A stretch of 64,000 nt of DNA from Anthopleura xanthogrammica (taxonomy: Eukaryota; Cnidaria; Anthozoa; Actiniaria; Actiniidae), in contig OZ025206.1 in assembly GCA_964019055.1 (NCBI GenBank), positions 14,047,291 to 14,111,290 on the forward strand. The letters are read 5' to 3'. The position numbers and the translations under genes are program-made. Below the pieces are notes generated by a model, which was not told the DNA's origin, did no database searches, and worked only from the letters and a program-made list of their open reading frames with translations. Shown here piece by piece: positions 54,062-64,000 of the stretch. Position 1 is the stretch's first letter. Each line of letters opens with the position of its first letter.

Positions 54062-54520
54062 AGCGTGCTTTCGGTTGGTTGTCTTAACTATCGCAATTAT
54101 CGCACACTAATACCCATCACTACAATCATCGTATTCCAAAACATAGGAATAAAAAATACAGTATCATAAAAGAAAGAGGCTCAAAATACAGGGAGTGAAA
54201 AATAAAAGCTAAAAATAAGTGAAAAAAGTACAAATAGAAAAGAAAATAAGAAAGTGAAGTTGTGAAAGTGAAAGTGAAATATAGAAAGAAAGAACCGCGT
54301 TCTTATGTGTTTTCAGTTGGTTGTGTTAATTATCGCACCATTGCCACCTCCACAATCCATCTTATTCAAAAAAAGGAATAAAATAGAAATACAGTATTTT
54401 GAAGAAAGAGGCCAACAATACAGGGAGTGGGAAATACGAACTAAACTAAGTGAAAACAAATACAAATAGAAAATTAAGAAAATGAAAAGTGAAATATCGA
54501 AAAAAACTGAAACGCAGTGT
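54062..54520. repeat. Two-copy tandem duplication, about 230 bp
   Basis: Copy 1 (about 54062-54298) and copy 2 (about 54299-54520) share, in order, TTCGGTTGGTTGT or TTCAGTTGGTTGT, TATCGCA, AATACAGTAT, AAGAAAGAGGC, AATACAGGGAGTG, and AAGTGAAAT. Divergence is roughly a quarter of sites by eye. Non-coding. Confidence 0.7.
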
Positions 54521-57141
54521 GTGTAGATGAGAAACTATAGTACACTTACTTGATTTTCTTCTTAAAGAAAAATGCCTTCGACACAAGACTTACTTCAAAT
54601 GACACTTTATCCTCAAATAGCCTTTTATATCTTGCTAAAACAAGAATCCTTTTGATGGCTAATGGATTTACTTGCTTTTTAGTAGATTCTTTTTTGATTT
54701 TGGCGACGCTTGTATCTCCACAACAAAAGACACCAAGCGAGTGATTGAATAATCTTGAAGGTAAACATATGCTCCTACTGAAGCATAATTCTGTGTGTAC
54801 CCGGAAACAAACTAACATTCGAGATTTCGAGACAAGCCCCTCTGTTTACCATCGAAAAAAAATAGAAGTCTCCGGTCCATTCAGCTTTGACGCTCTACAA
54901 AGTAAATACGAAATCGCTTGCGTGGACGTCTGTCAGTTAGGAAAGTGATACGCTTTTAGCATATGACTTATTTCAATGGAGTTAGTCCCCAGAAAAGCTC
55001 AAAGCCGAGACTGGCAAGGATTATGGGTGGTTACTAACTTCATGGAATAAGCATAATGATACCATTGTCTGGATAAAAATCCTTAAAACATCAATTCGAA
55101 ATTTTACCGAAATAATCTTCAATTTAAGGTTAAGATAAGCAATTGTTAAAATTCTTTCATGAAATACCACTATGATAGAAACTATATCGTACATGGATAT
55201 TTCTTACGAATCTTTAGTAGATGACGTCACGAACTATCAGCCGACTGAATCTAAAAGTTCGGGATATTTTGGTAATGCATGTATATTTGCACGGAGGGGA
55301 GAATTTTAGTGGATATCTGATCGTTTACCATATACTGAATTACGTATTTATGACTATACCATTATTATTCTAATGTTTCGTGAACTTAGCCTGTCTAATA
55401 GAGATCTCCTCCCTGTCTGGCCATGAAAAACGGTCAAAAAAATGAATGGCGATGAGAGCCACTCAGAAAGGATTTCAAAACAAAATTGATTTTGAGCTTA
55501 GTCTAATTTAAGATAACTGCATAATATTGAAAAAATCCATGAAAAAGATTTGAAGTCCCAAGTTTAAACGTCACTGATAATCAAACTTTTGGCAGAATTT
55601 TCTTAGGAATTGAGAAATCAGTATGCTCGTGGGCTCAAATCGAACGTATAGTAGAGAGTCACCGATGATAAATAGAAAACTCATTTTCTTTTTAATTTCA
55701 GTTTTAAAAACTCAGTCAATTGACATTAGTGACAAATGCACGTAATTGAAATTTAGAAGCTGTGTTTTCATCAAGCACTGTTTGTTTTCGGGTTGTCAGA
55801 CCTCGAAATTTTTCACGATATCTGAATAGAATCTATAAAAACAAATTAAAAAATTTTTATCTCAGAAACCTTAATATTTATTTTGCATTTTCATCTACGT
55901 TTATTTTAAAAATTGAACACTCAAAATACGTTGGGTTTAAGGGAAAATCGTGTTGGTGTAAATGACCTGATGCATGGGCTTATAGATATTTGAGATTAGA
56001 ATTTCAAAGTTGTTTGTTTTAAAGCTAATTGTCTGAATTTAGGATAAACACTTTAGAATATGTCTTTGCAAACCACAAACGTCCGAGACGAGAAAAGCAC
56101 ACATGAAAACATTAAAAAGAACCGAAATCAGTTAAGAAATTAGCATAGAAAGTTGTATATGGTAAAGGATATCAAAAGGCAACGTCCAAGATGTTAAAAT
56201 TCAAGAACGATACCGAAGAATAAAATTTCTAAAATTGCATTTACCTCAAAAGGACCAGTAGATATAGTGCTGTAGATTCCATTATAACTTTGTTGAGTAG
56301 TAAACTGACTAGCATTTAAACCAAAATTTCCTTATTGTTGCCGAAAGGTAGGAACGTCGTATATGGTGCATTAATATATTCCTACCAATAAATGTGTTTG
56401 GTGATCCACGTGCTCGTACCATACATGAAGTACCATACAACTAAAGCCTTGCTACCTAGTCTGTAGTATTTGAATCCGTCAGGTAAATTTATACTCGATT
56501 TTCCAAGGATTGAACTCAAAATAGTATATTCTGCAAAGTATCACAGGTGAATATGAAGATTATGGTCAAGTATTCTAATCTCTCCCTTAATCGTTATTAT
56601 TATCTTTATCTTATAATAAGTTTTTCAAGCCATTTAAAAAATATTTTGTACGGCCTAAAGTAATTGGCACGGCTCTTTAAAAAACTAAAAAATTAAATTA
56701 TTGCCTTATTATTTTGAAATAATAAATCAGTAATACTTATAAGTAATCGAGTTAAATACAGTTCGTAATCGTTTTACAAGCTAAGCAAAGTTGAAAACTT
56801 CTAATTTGGTATGAACCATCTGCTAAGCACTAGCTCTAAAATTTCTGGGAAACGTTCACAGAAAGAATCGAATATCATTGCTTCGGTTGTGATTGTTTCT
56901 CGAGCTAGCAAGTTTCAGTGATTGTGTAGTACGATAATGTTGCGGTACTGCATTAATCATATCCATTTTGAAATCATTAGCAAATCCTGCAATCTGATTG
57001 GCTACAAAGTGTGCGATTTAAGCATTAATTGCACTATTTTGAATCATTAATTGCATCATTTTGTCAAACAATCACTTTTGAAGCTACATATAACTGTTGA
57101 GTATCTTAATATATTAAGTTTCAAAATGGAAATGATTAATA
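54521..57141. other. Intergenic, no gene seen
   Basis: No supported exons. CAAATCCTGCAATCTGATTGG near 56983 matches CAAATCCTGCACTCTGATTGG near 60287, so the right part belongs to a dispersed repeat with a CCAAT box. Confidence 0.3.
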
Positions 57142-57283
57142 GGTAATAGAACTGAGTGTCTTGCAATTTTGGGCAGAAATCACACTCGTGATTAACAAAT
57201 TGCACTCCCGCTGCGCGGTCGTACAATTTTGTAATCACTCTTGCGATTTCAGCCCAAATTGCACTCAACTCAGTTCTATTACC
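57142..57283. mobile_element. Foldback hairpin, GGTAATAGAACTGAGTG arms
   Basis: GGTAATAGAACTGAGTG then CTTGCAATTTTGGGC is mirrored by GCCCAAATTGCACTCAACT then CAGTTCTATTACC. Inner CAGAAATCACACTCGTG continues the pairing. Arms are about 60 bp. Probably the hairpin part of a larger element starting near 56980. Confidence 0.7.
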
Positions 57284-57689
57284 ATTATAAATAGCTATCT
57301 ATTTTGTTTATAGAAGAAGCGATAGATATCACACCCTCTGAACTACGCAATTTACAGCTTATCTTAAAGTGAACACTTAATATAAATACCGGAATTAAGA
57401 TTTATCGGTAATGGTGGGCAGTTCCAAGTGTGGGCTTTCAATATCGTGCGATCTTCGTCGGCAGTATGAAGCAGAAGACGGGGTATCGTGAGAATAAAAT
57501 CCACAGAAAACATCAGGTTGTTTTGTCAGCAGCTTGTTTTGGACTGAACATTTGAATATGAATACCCAACTTTGTATACTTTCTAAGTGTGCCTGAAACA
57601 TCTAGACATATAAAACAGTGAGACAATTGAGGCTAAAATTAGCGCAAAACCATTGTCGGATATTTTGAAGTGATTCTAGCCAGCCTAGC

Positions 57690-59370
57690 ATGCAATGGTG
57701 GCCATGTTGGATGATGTTCACTATAGATGGTTCAATTAAATAAAAGTGGCACTTCACTATAGGTGGTTTGTAGTCACTCCTAATGGAATAGATTTTAAGT
57801 GGCAGCCATGTTGGATGATGTTTACTGCAGGTGATTTGTGATCTTTCCTAATGGAATAAAAGTGACAACCATGTTGGATGATGTTTAATATAGGTGGTTT
57901 GTAATCACTCCTAATGGAATAGATTATAAGTGGCAGCCATGTTGGATGATGTTTACTATAGGTGGTTTGTAATCACTCCTAATGGAATAGATTTTAAGTG
58001 GCAGCCATGTTGGATGATGTTTACTATAAATGGTTTGTAATCACTCCTAATGGAATAGATTTTAAGTGGCAGCCATGTTGGATGATGTTTACTATAGGTG
58101 GTTTGTAATCACTCCTAATGGAATAGATTTTAAGTGGCAGCCATGTTGGATGATGTTTACTATAGGTGGTTTGTAATCACTCCTAATGGAATAGATTTTA
58201 AGTGGCAGCCATGTTGGATGATGTTTACTGCAGGTGATTTGTGATCTTTCCTAATGGAATAAAAGTGACAACCATGTTGGATGATGTTTAATATAGGTGG
58301 TTTGTAATCACTCCTAATGGAATAGATTATAAGTGGCAGCCATGTTGGATGATGTTTACTATAGGTGGTTTGTAATCACTCCTAATGGAATAGATTTTAA
58401 GTGGCAGCCATGTTGGATGATGTTTACTATAGGTGGTTTGTAATCACTCCTAATGGAATAGATTTTAAGTGGCAGCCATGTTGGATGATGTTTACTATAG
58501 GTGGTTTGTAATCACTCCTAATGGAATAGATTTTAAGTGGCAGCCATGTTGGATGATGTTTACTATAGATGGTTTGTAATCACTCCTAATGGAATAGATT
58601 TAAAGTGGCAGCCATGTTGGATGATGTTTACTATAGGTGGTTTGTAATCACTCCTAATGGAATAGATTTTAAGTGGCAGCCATGTTGGATGATGTTTACT
58701 ATAGGTGGTTTGTAATCACTCCTAATGGAATAGATTTTAAGTGGCAGCCATGTTGGATGATGTTTACTATAGGTGGTTTGTAATCACTCCTAATGGAATA
58801 GATTTTAAGTGGCAGCCATGTTGGATGATGTTTACTATAGGTGGTTTGTAATCACTCCTAATGGAATAGATTTTAAGTGGCAGCCATGTTGGATGATGTT
58901 TACTGCAGGTGATTTGTGATCTTTCCTAATGGAATAAAAGTGACAACCATGTTGGATGATGTTTAATATAGGTGGTTTGTAATCACTCCTAATGGAATAG
59001 ATTATAAGTGGCAGCCATGTTGGATGATGTTTACTATAGGTGGTTTGTAATCACTCCTAATGGAATAGATTTTAAGTGGCAGCCATGTTGGATGATGTTT
59101 ACTATAGGTGGTTTGTAATCACTCCTAATGGAATAGATTTTAAGTGGCAGCCATGTTGGATGATGTTTACTATAGATGGTTTGTAATCACTCCTAATGGA
59201 ATAGATTTTAAGTGGCAGCCATGTTGGATGATGTTTACTATAGATGGTTTGTAATCACTCCTAATGGAATAGATTTAAAGTGGCAGCCATGTTGGATGAT
59301 TTTTACTATAGGTGGTTTGTAATCATTGCTAATGGAATAGATTTAAAGTGGCAGCCATGTTGGATGAGAT
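57690..59370. repeat. 68-bp satellite array, about 24 units, with recurring variant blocks
   Basis: The unit reads GTGGCAGCCATGTTGGATGA, TGTTTACTATAGGTGG, TTTGTAATCACTCC and TAATGGAATAGATTTTAA. Most copies differ by zero to two bases. A variant pair (63-bp unit with TTTACTGCAGGTGATTTGTG, then a unit with GTGACAACC and TTTAATATAGG, then GATTATAAG) occurs at about 57821, 58224 and 58899. The first and last units are the most diverged. No coding capacity. Confidence 0.96.
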
Positions 59371-59378
59371 GTTGACTA

Positions 59379-59499
59379 TAGACCTCTTGCAGGGTATCGT
59401 AATGCAGCGCAGTTTGTAGAACAAAACTATAGGTTCCAACTCTCATGAGATTGAAATTCTCCAAATTGAGCCTCTTTGACGTCACGTGAAAGGGGTCTA
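59379..59499. mobile_element. MITE family B copy at the satellite edge
   Basis: TAGACCTCTTGCAGGGTATC at 59379 and CACGTGAAAGGGGTCTA ending at 59499 are the ends. The interior has ATGCAGCGCAGTTTG..ACAAAAC and CTCCAAATTGAGCC. It starts within the last satellite unit. Confidence 0.7.
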
Positions 59500-59715
59500 T
59501 ATGTTTCTACCTTTCAACGTGTGCTGAATGTTGAATATTTGCATTTTATTAAAGCACTGTTTTTTACTTGCACCTTTATATGAATGTTAGAAAGCACAGG
59601 TGGTGTGCGCTGCTAATACGCCGCTTGTCATCAAACTGCGTGGTTCTTTGCTCGATGCCCTAACACACTATTATATAGGATTAAAACATTTGTTTGTTGG
59701 CTCACTCCTATGACT

Positions 59716-60024
59716 AATTGACCCTTTTCACGTGACACCAAAGCAGCTCAATTTGGAGGACAAAACAAAAGAATTTCAATCTCCTGATAATAGATCATTT
59801 TCGAGATGCGCGAGCGCTTTCAAAAATATCGCAGGCGCATACATGATCTCGAGGCATTTTCGGGCAGAGTCAATAGCGCGCGTGATGTTGCCCGAAAATG
59901 ACTCTTTTTCATGTCTGCGCCTGCGATATTTTTGAAAGCGCTCGCGCATCTCGAAAATGGTCTATTGGAAACCTTTTGTTTTGTCCTCCAAATTAGCTGC
60001 ATTCCGGAGTGATGCAGAGGTCTA
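59716..60024. mobile_element. MITE family B copy interrupted by another foldback
   Basis: TTGACCCTTTTCACGTGA then GCAGCTCAATTTGGAGGAC starts it; GTCCTCCAAATTAGCTGCA and TGCAGAGGTCTA end it. The two halves are split by the foldback at 59789-59966. Confidence 0.8.
59789..59966. mobile_element. Nested foldback, ATTTTCGAGATGCGCGAGCG arms
   Basis: AATAGATCATTTTCGAGATG then CGCGAGCGCTTTCAAAAATA is mirrored by TATTTTTGAAAGCGCTCGCG then CATCTCGAAAATGGTCTATT. Arms are about 60 bp, near perfect. An inner pair, CATTTTCGGGCA / TGCCCGAAAATG, adds a second stem. Confidence 0.85.
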
Positions 60025-60030
60025 ATGCAC

Positions 60031-60187
60031 TGTTTTCCCATCAGATCATTTGTCATTCCCTTTAGTACTCTTTGACTATCAGTTACGCTTGACATGGTTA
60101 ACTGAATAATGTGAATGCAAACTTAAACCAATAATTCATGTTTAATGGAATGACTCGTGGTTCTAAAAGATGGGAAAATATTACGGC
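60031..60187. mobile_element. MITE family C copy (diverged)
   Basis: TGTTTTCCCATCAGATCATT then TGTCATTCCCTTTAG is mirrored by AATGGAATGACTCGTGG and TTCTAAAAGATGGGAAAATA. It directly follows the family B element. Confidence 0.6.
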
Positions 60188-60354
60188 CAAGCGGTCGACT
60201 GACACTGAAATCACAAACTGCCAAACATTACGATCAGTTAACATTAATACTAATGTGTAGTTGATATTAGTATAAACCTACTAATGGTCACAAATCCTGC
60301 ACTCTGATTGGCTGAGCTACTAGTGGTCTATATAAAACTTTTTTTGAAAAGCGA

Positions 60355-60427
60355 CAAATTTACAGACGTTTGTATGGCTGGGGGGTATAGCGTATACCCC
60401 TAACCATACAAACGTCTGTAAATTTGC
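60355..60427. repeat. Strong hairpin, CAAATTTACAGACGTTTGTA arms
   Basis: About 33-bp near-perfect arms around GGTATAGCGTATACC. CTCTGATTGGCTGAG lies 60 bp upstream, as in the other CCAAT-bearing foldbacks. Confidence 0.8.
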
Positions 60428-62192
60428 CAAGTTTTCAACCTAAGTTTTCTCGTCCGATATGACACCTTACATCCTGAATCTTCGTAGGGTTACTAAAGTG
60501 AAAGTGCTCGTTCTAGTTCTGGTATTGGTTCTTCACTCAGTTTAATTTAAACTCATACGAATTCGTAGCTGCCTGATTTTTGAGAGAAGACTTACATAAA
60601 TCCATTACTTTGAATAGCAACAGCCTTTGGGTAGGAAGTTACGACGATGATGCAGAGTAATAATGATTGATGGTGATAATGATTTCCGTCAAAACATTCT
60701 CTTCAAATCAGTTTGGTTCCGCACGAGATAATCTTGTACGATAATTCATGATAAAAATCCATGTTTGAACAGTCTCATCAAACCTAAGTGTATATTACTT
60801 TTAGTTCTACCACAAGAAGAAAAAGGACCTGATGTATGATCATAAGATCAACAGCAGACAATTATATTAAGGTATAAAGTAGAAGTAATTAGTTTTGAAA
60901 AAGAAAACTGAAAAAGAATTCAAGGCTGTTATAATCCATGGCCATTTCTAATGCGGTAACCGCGGCAGTATCTTCAATTAATTTTACAATTCTCATTTTT
61001 TTGTAGATATAATTTTAAATGGAGAAATTGAAGAAATTTAAATGCTTAAAATTCGAACTGAATTCAGAAGAATTATAAAGCCTTTGTGCAATGTTGAGTT
61101 ATCTAGGGCATATGTTCTGTGGAACTTAGTTCAAATCATAGTTGGAATAAGTATATTATACAGTGGACGAAAGAAAGAACCAAAAATAGACGGAAAACAA
61201 ACGCTGCCCTAGACCATTCCAAAGGCAGTGATAATATATCTATTTCTCTCTACCTTTCAAGAGTGTTTTTCCATACCTTGCTCAGCCCGCGCATCCTTGC
61301 ATTCTTGTATATCGATGTGAAGGACTAATGCCTCTGTGCTGTGATAGTCTAAGCGGAGGCATGGAGGTTAATATCCGATCAGTGCTTGTCAGAATAAGAA
61401 CATGTCAGTGTCATTATATAGTGCGTGGTCAAAACTTCTGCTACCGGCGATATATGTGTCTCGCTGCCGACGAATAATGAGACGGACTTCCCTTTCAGTT
61501 ATTTTGGTTCACCACATGACGTTGAGTGGACGAATCAATTTTTTTTACTGGTTTAGTGTGTGATATTGCGGTTAGGAAACAAATAAATGAGTAAACGGGC
61601 ATTAATTCGCAAGACATATTGTCTGTGTTTTCTAGTATGAGATGAGTGATGATTTTGATGATTGCATTTTTAACATCAATGCATCAACAGACAAACAAAA
61701 TAGCAAAGTGAATGACGGATGGACAGACAGACAGGCACACAGGCAAATAAACAAACAAGTTATCCAGGAAAAACTGAGCTGAGAAGCCAGGAAAGAAGCA
61801 AGACCCCAGCTAACATGTCAATGAATTTTCTGCTCAGAATATCCATCTCTTTTCTATTCTGCAGGTTCTAAACATGATGAGCCCGCCAAGCAAGCATCTA
61901 AGTAAGCAGCGTAGAGGTGAGCGGGCTCGCCTTTCATCAATTAATGTGACCTATGCTGCATCGATTCCTGCACTTTGTTACGCATGTAAGTATATTTGGT
62001 AATTGTTTTGTGCGGGTTTCCTCCCAAAGCAAAAGTCAACATTCATTAATTCAAATCAGTTACAACTGATGTAGAAATAGAACGGACGCAACTGATAAAT
62101 CTGCTATTTAGAGAATACGATAAGAAACAGCTCGTCCGCCATCTTGGATAAAAGCGGAAATGACGTCAGCGTGTTTTTCAAATTTGAATATT
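60428..62192. other. Intergenic, no gene seen
   Basis: No exon with family similarity found. Small frames (for example 61119-61328) have no support. Confidence 0.3.
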
Positions 62193-62407
62193 AGCGACCT
62201 TCAGATGCGACTACGACTACGAGAACGAGTACGTAATTTAAACTCTCAAAGATTAGCACTATAATTTCGTAGTCGTGGTGGAGAAAGTAGTTTGAAACTT
62301 TAGATTCTTAAAAATAGGAAATCGAATACGATTCAGTGTTAAGCACGAGCACAGGGCTAATTGCAAAACTTGTACTCGTACTCGTAGTCAGATCTGAAGG
62401 TCGCTTT
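62193..62407. mobile_element. MITE, AGCGACCTTCAGAT termini
   Basis: AGCGACCTTCAGATGCGACT at 62193 then ACGAGAACGAGTACG is mirrored by GTACTCGTACTCGTAGTC and AGATCTGAAGGTCGCT ending at 62405. Arms are about 40 bp, with no coding potential. Confidence 0.8.
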
Positions 62408-63202
62408 TCTCGTTATCCACTCGACAACATTCACCAAAAACAACGGCAAAAAAATAGATTTCAGCTTGTTTTCTGTTACATTTTTTGGTATCTAAACTCT
62501 GATAAGCGTTAGAAAAGGACCTTAGTTTCTTTTTTAAATTATTCTGGAGCAGTTTTAAAAGGTTCCGTTTTCGGTAACCTAATACGTAAGACAAACACAA
62601 TTTCTTTTTCCAAAGTGTCTCGACAGGTGAAAAATCTCTATATTGGAACAGTATCAAAAATCTTCTTTATAAGTAACCGAAAAAGCTATTTGCGTGAGGA
62701 AAGGAGGCCGAAACTTTAAAAGAAAAAGTTGCGCATTCCAAAAACATCCGGTCATAAGTATGGAGAGAATCGTAAATAATGCAATTTGTCTGTCTTTCAC
62801 TCTATTGACTGTAAGACTACATTCTTGTATCTCCTTTAGTTGACATACCTGATTGTTTGATAGAAATAAGGCAACGGCTTCTTCAAAAATTCTTTGCCCA
62901 TAAAGTATGAAAGAAAGTTGATATTGGTATGAATTTTCTTTTGCTCGATATGAGAAAACAAAGTGGACATTTGATATCCGCACGTCCTTCGGCGCCAGGG
63001 AAGTTGAAATGTTAATTGTTCAAGCAGAAGTTCTAACTATAGATATTACTTAGCTATGATTGCACAGCCGTGAACACACATGGTGGTAAGGGAAGTTGTC
63101 GACTTCTCTAGACAACTATTTCGATCCCATTTTGCGGATGGACTGTGCGCCTATTCACCCAAGTGCCAAAATGTAATTTTCTAAACACACCTCTACCAGT
63201 TT
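62408..63202. other. Intergenic, no gene seen
   Basis: Two minus-strand frames of 89 and 109 codons (62388-62983) show no recognisable domain, and one overlaps the MITE end. They are not called. Confidence 0.3.
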
Positions 63203-63366
63203 GGCGTTATATTTTCCATTCCAGACCACTTTCCATTCTATTGAGAATAGTTTGATATTCATCCTTATTGATGCATCTTTTCAAGATCCGTATGAATGTA
63301 GCTTACTCGTAAGCAAAGTAACAATACTCAAGGGAATAACAGGTGGTCTAAAAGGGGAAAATATTC
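63203..63366. mobile_element. MITE family C copy
   Basis: GGCGTTATATTTTCCATTCC then AGACCACTTTCCATTC is mirrored by CTCAAGGGAATAACAGGTGG and TCTAAAAGGGGAAAATATTC. The inner words AGAATAGT and AAGTAACAATACTC fit the family plan. Confidence 0.65.
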
Positions 63367-64000
63367 AAGTGGAGTATATACATTCGTCTAAGGAACTGGG
63401 TTTCTAAATGGTTCGTGGGTTCAATCTATTTAATCAATCTTTTAAGGCTCTAATGTGCAGTAGATTGGATTACACTATCGCACAGACTTTCGGCTAAGAT
63501 GATAACGGATGAAATCATCTAGTTAGAAAATACCTTGTAGTATATCGATATATAACGACTTTCTGATTCAACTGCCACTGCGCGCGCTAAGAACTCGATC
63601 TACCAACAGATATAGCGCGCGCACGGTGTGCACAACTTGCTACATACAACTTATTGGAAAAAGACTTGTCAGTAAAATACTTCTCGCTGCACTTTCATTC
63701 TTCTCCTCCACCGTATTGGCCGACTAGATCCTTTTACAGACTTATAACTCTTCAGAACTATTCAACTTCCTTATCAAAAAAAAACTGTCAACGCTCATTT
63801 TCATCAGTCTTCACCTACCAACCGTACCAGAATTCACCAAACCTTCCACATGAAGACCCGACACTGATCACTGAAGAATTCAAAGTCAAAGCCGAAACAT
63901 ATAATTGCTTGAAGACCTCGACATCTGGAAAACCATCTACTGACTGAAAACACCACTCATGTTGTCTGTTACATTGTCCATTTAGATATTCCATTCATAG
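63367..64000. other. Right edge, no gene recognised
   Basis: A plus-strand frame of 97 codons ends at 63947. It is Ser/Thr/Pro-rich (for example FTYQPYQNSPNLPHEDP) and could be an exon of an unseen gene, but nothing recognisable supports it. Confidence 0.25.

Noticed and set aside
57690..59370. CRISPR-like or protein-coding repeat array
   Set aside because: Contiguous 68-bp units with no unique spacers and stops in all frames; satellite DNA.
62388..62983. Two adjacent minus-strand frames (89 and 109 codons)
   Set aside because: No domain, no splice logic joining them, and one overlaps a MITE terminus.

Overview
The window is animal nuclear DNA. It is AT-rich, its genes are split into many short exons with GT..AG borders, and its introns and intergenic DNA are crowded with short inverted-repeat elements, microsatellites and minisatellites. 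The gene content and the style of the non-LTR retroelement remnants resemble an anthozoan cnidarian (coral or sea anemone). That assignment is inference; a general invertebrate is the safe reading. All gene models below were assembled by hand from splice sites and protein-family similarity, and the reading phase was checked across every junction.

Layout. (1) 161-7919 (+): the 3' half of an ABCA-type lipid transporter, covering the last membrane helix, the second nucleotide-binding domain and the C-terminal domain; its 5' part lies outside the window. (2) 11030-20589 (-): a complete 16-exon DNAJC7-like TPR/J-domain co-chaperone. (3) 21682-24452 (+): a complete 3-exon MALSU1-like (RsfS/Iojap) mitochondrial ribosome factor, head-to-head with DNAJC7. 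(4) 25376-28542 (-) and 29589-33694 (-): two tandem five-exon copies of pyrroline-5-carboxylate reductase. (5) 34200-35900: two 5'-truncated non-LTR retrotransposon tails, each ending in an ATT microsatellite. (6) 38493-46794 (-): a complete four-coding-exon rhodopsin-class GPCR with a separate 5' UTR exon. (7) 47000-64000: no gene that I can support; it contains a 68-bp satellite array (57690-59370) and many foldback elements.

The genes look like ordinary unlinked housekeeping or receptor genes and not a functional cluster. The exceptions are the head-to-head DNAJC7/MALSU1 pair, which may share a promoter region, and the tandem reductase pair, whose exons are far more alike than their introns.

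The most unusual material is repetitive. It includes a 1.85-kb TA-flanked foldback element with ten copies of one 14-bp motif, recurrent foldbacks that carry CCAAT-box sequences, nested elements, a heptamer expansion inside one element, and variant units that recur within the satellite. I found no CRISPR array, operon, phage or bacterial-type system.
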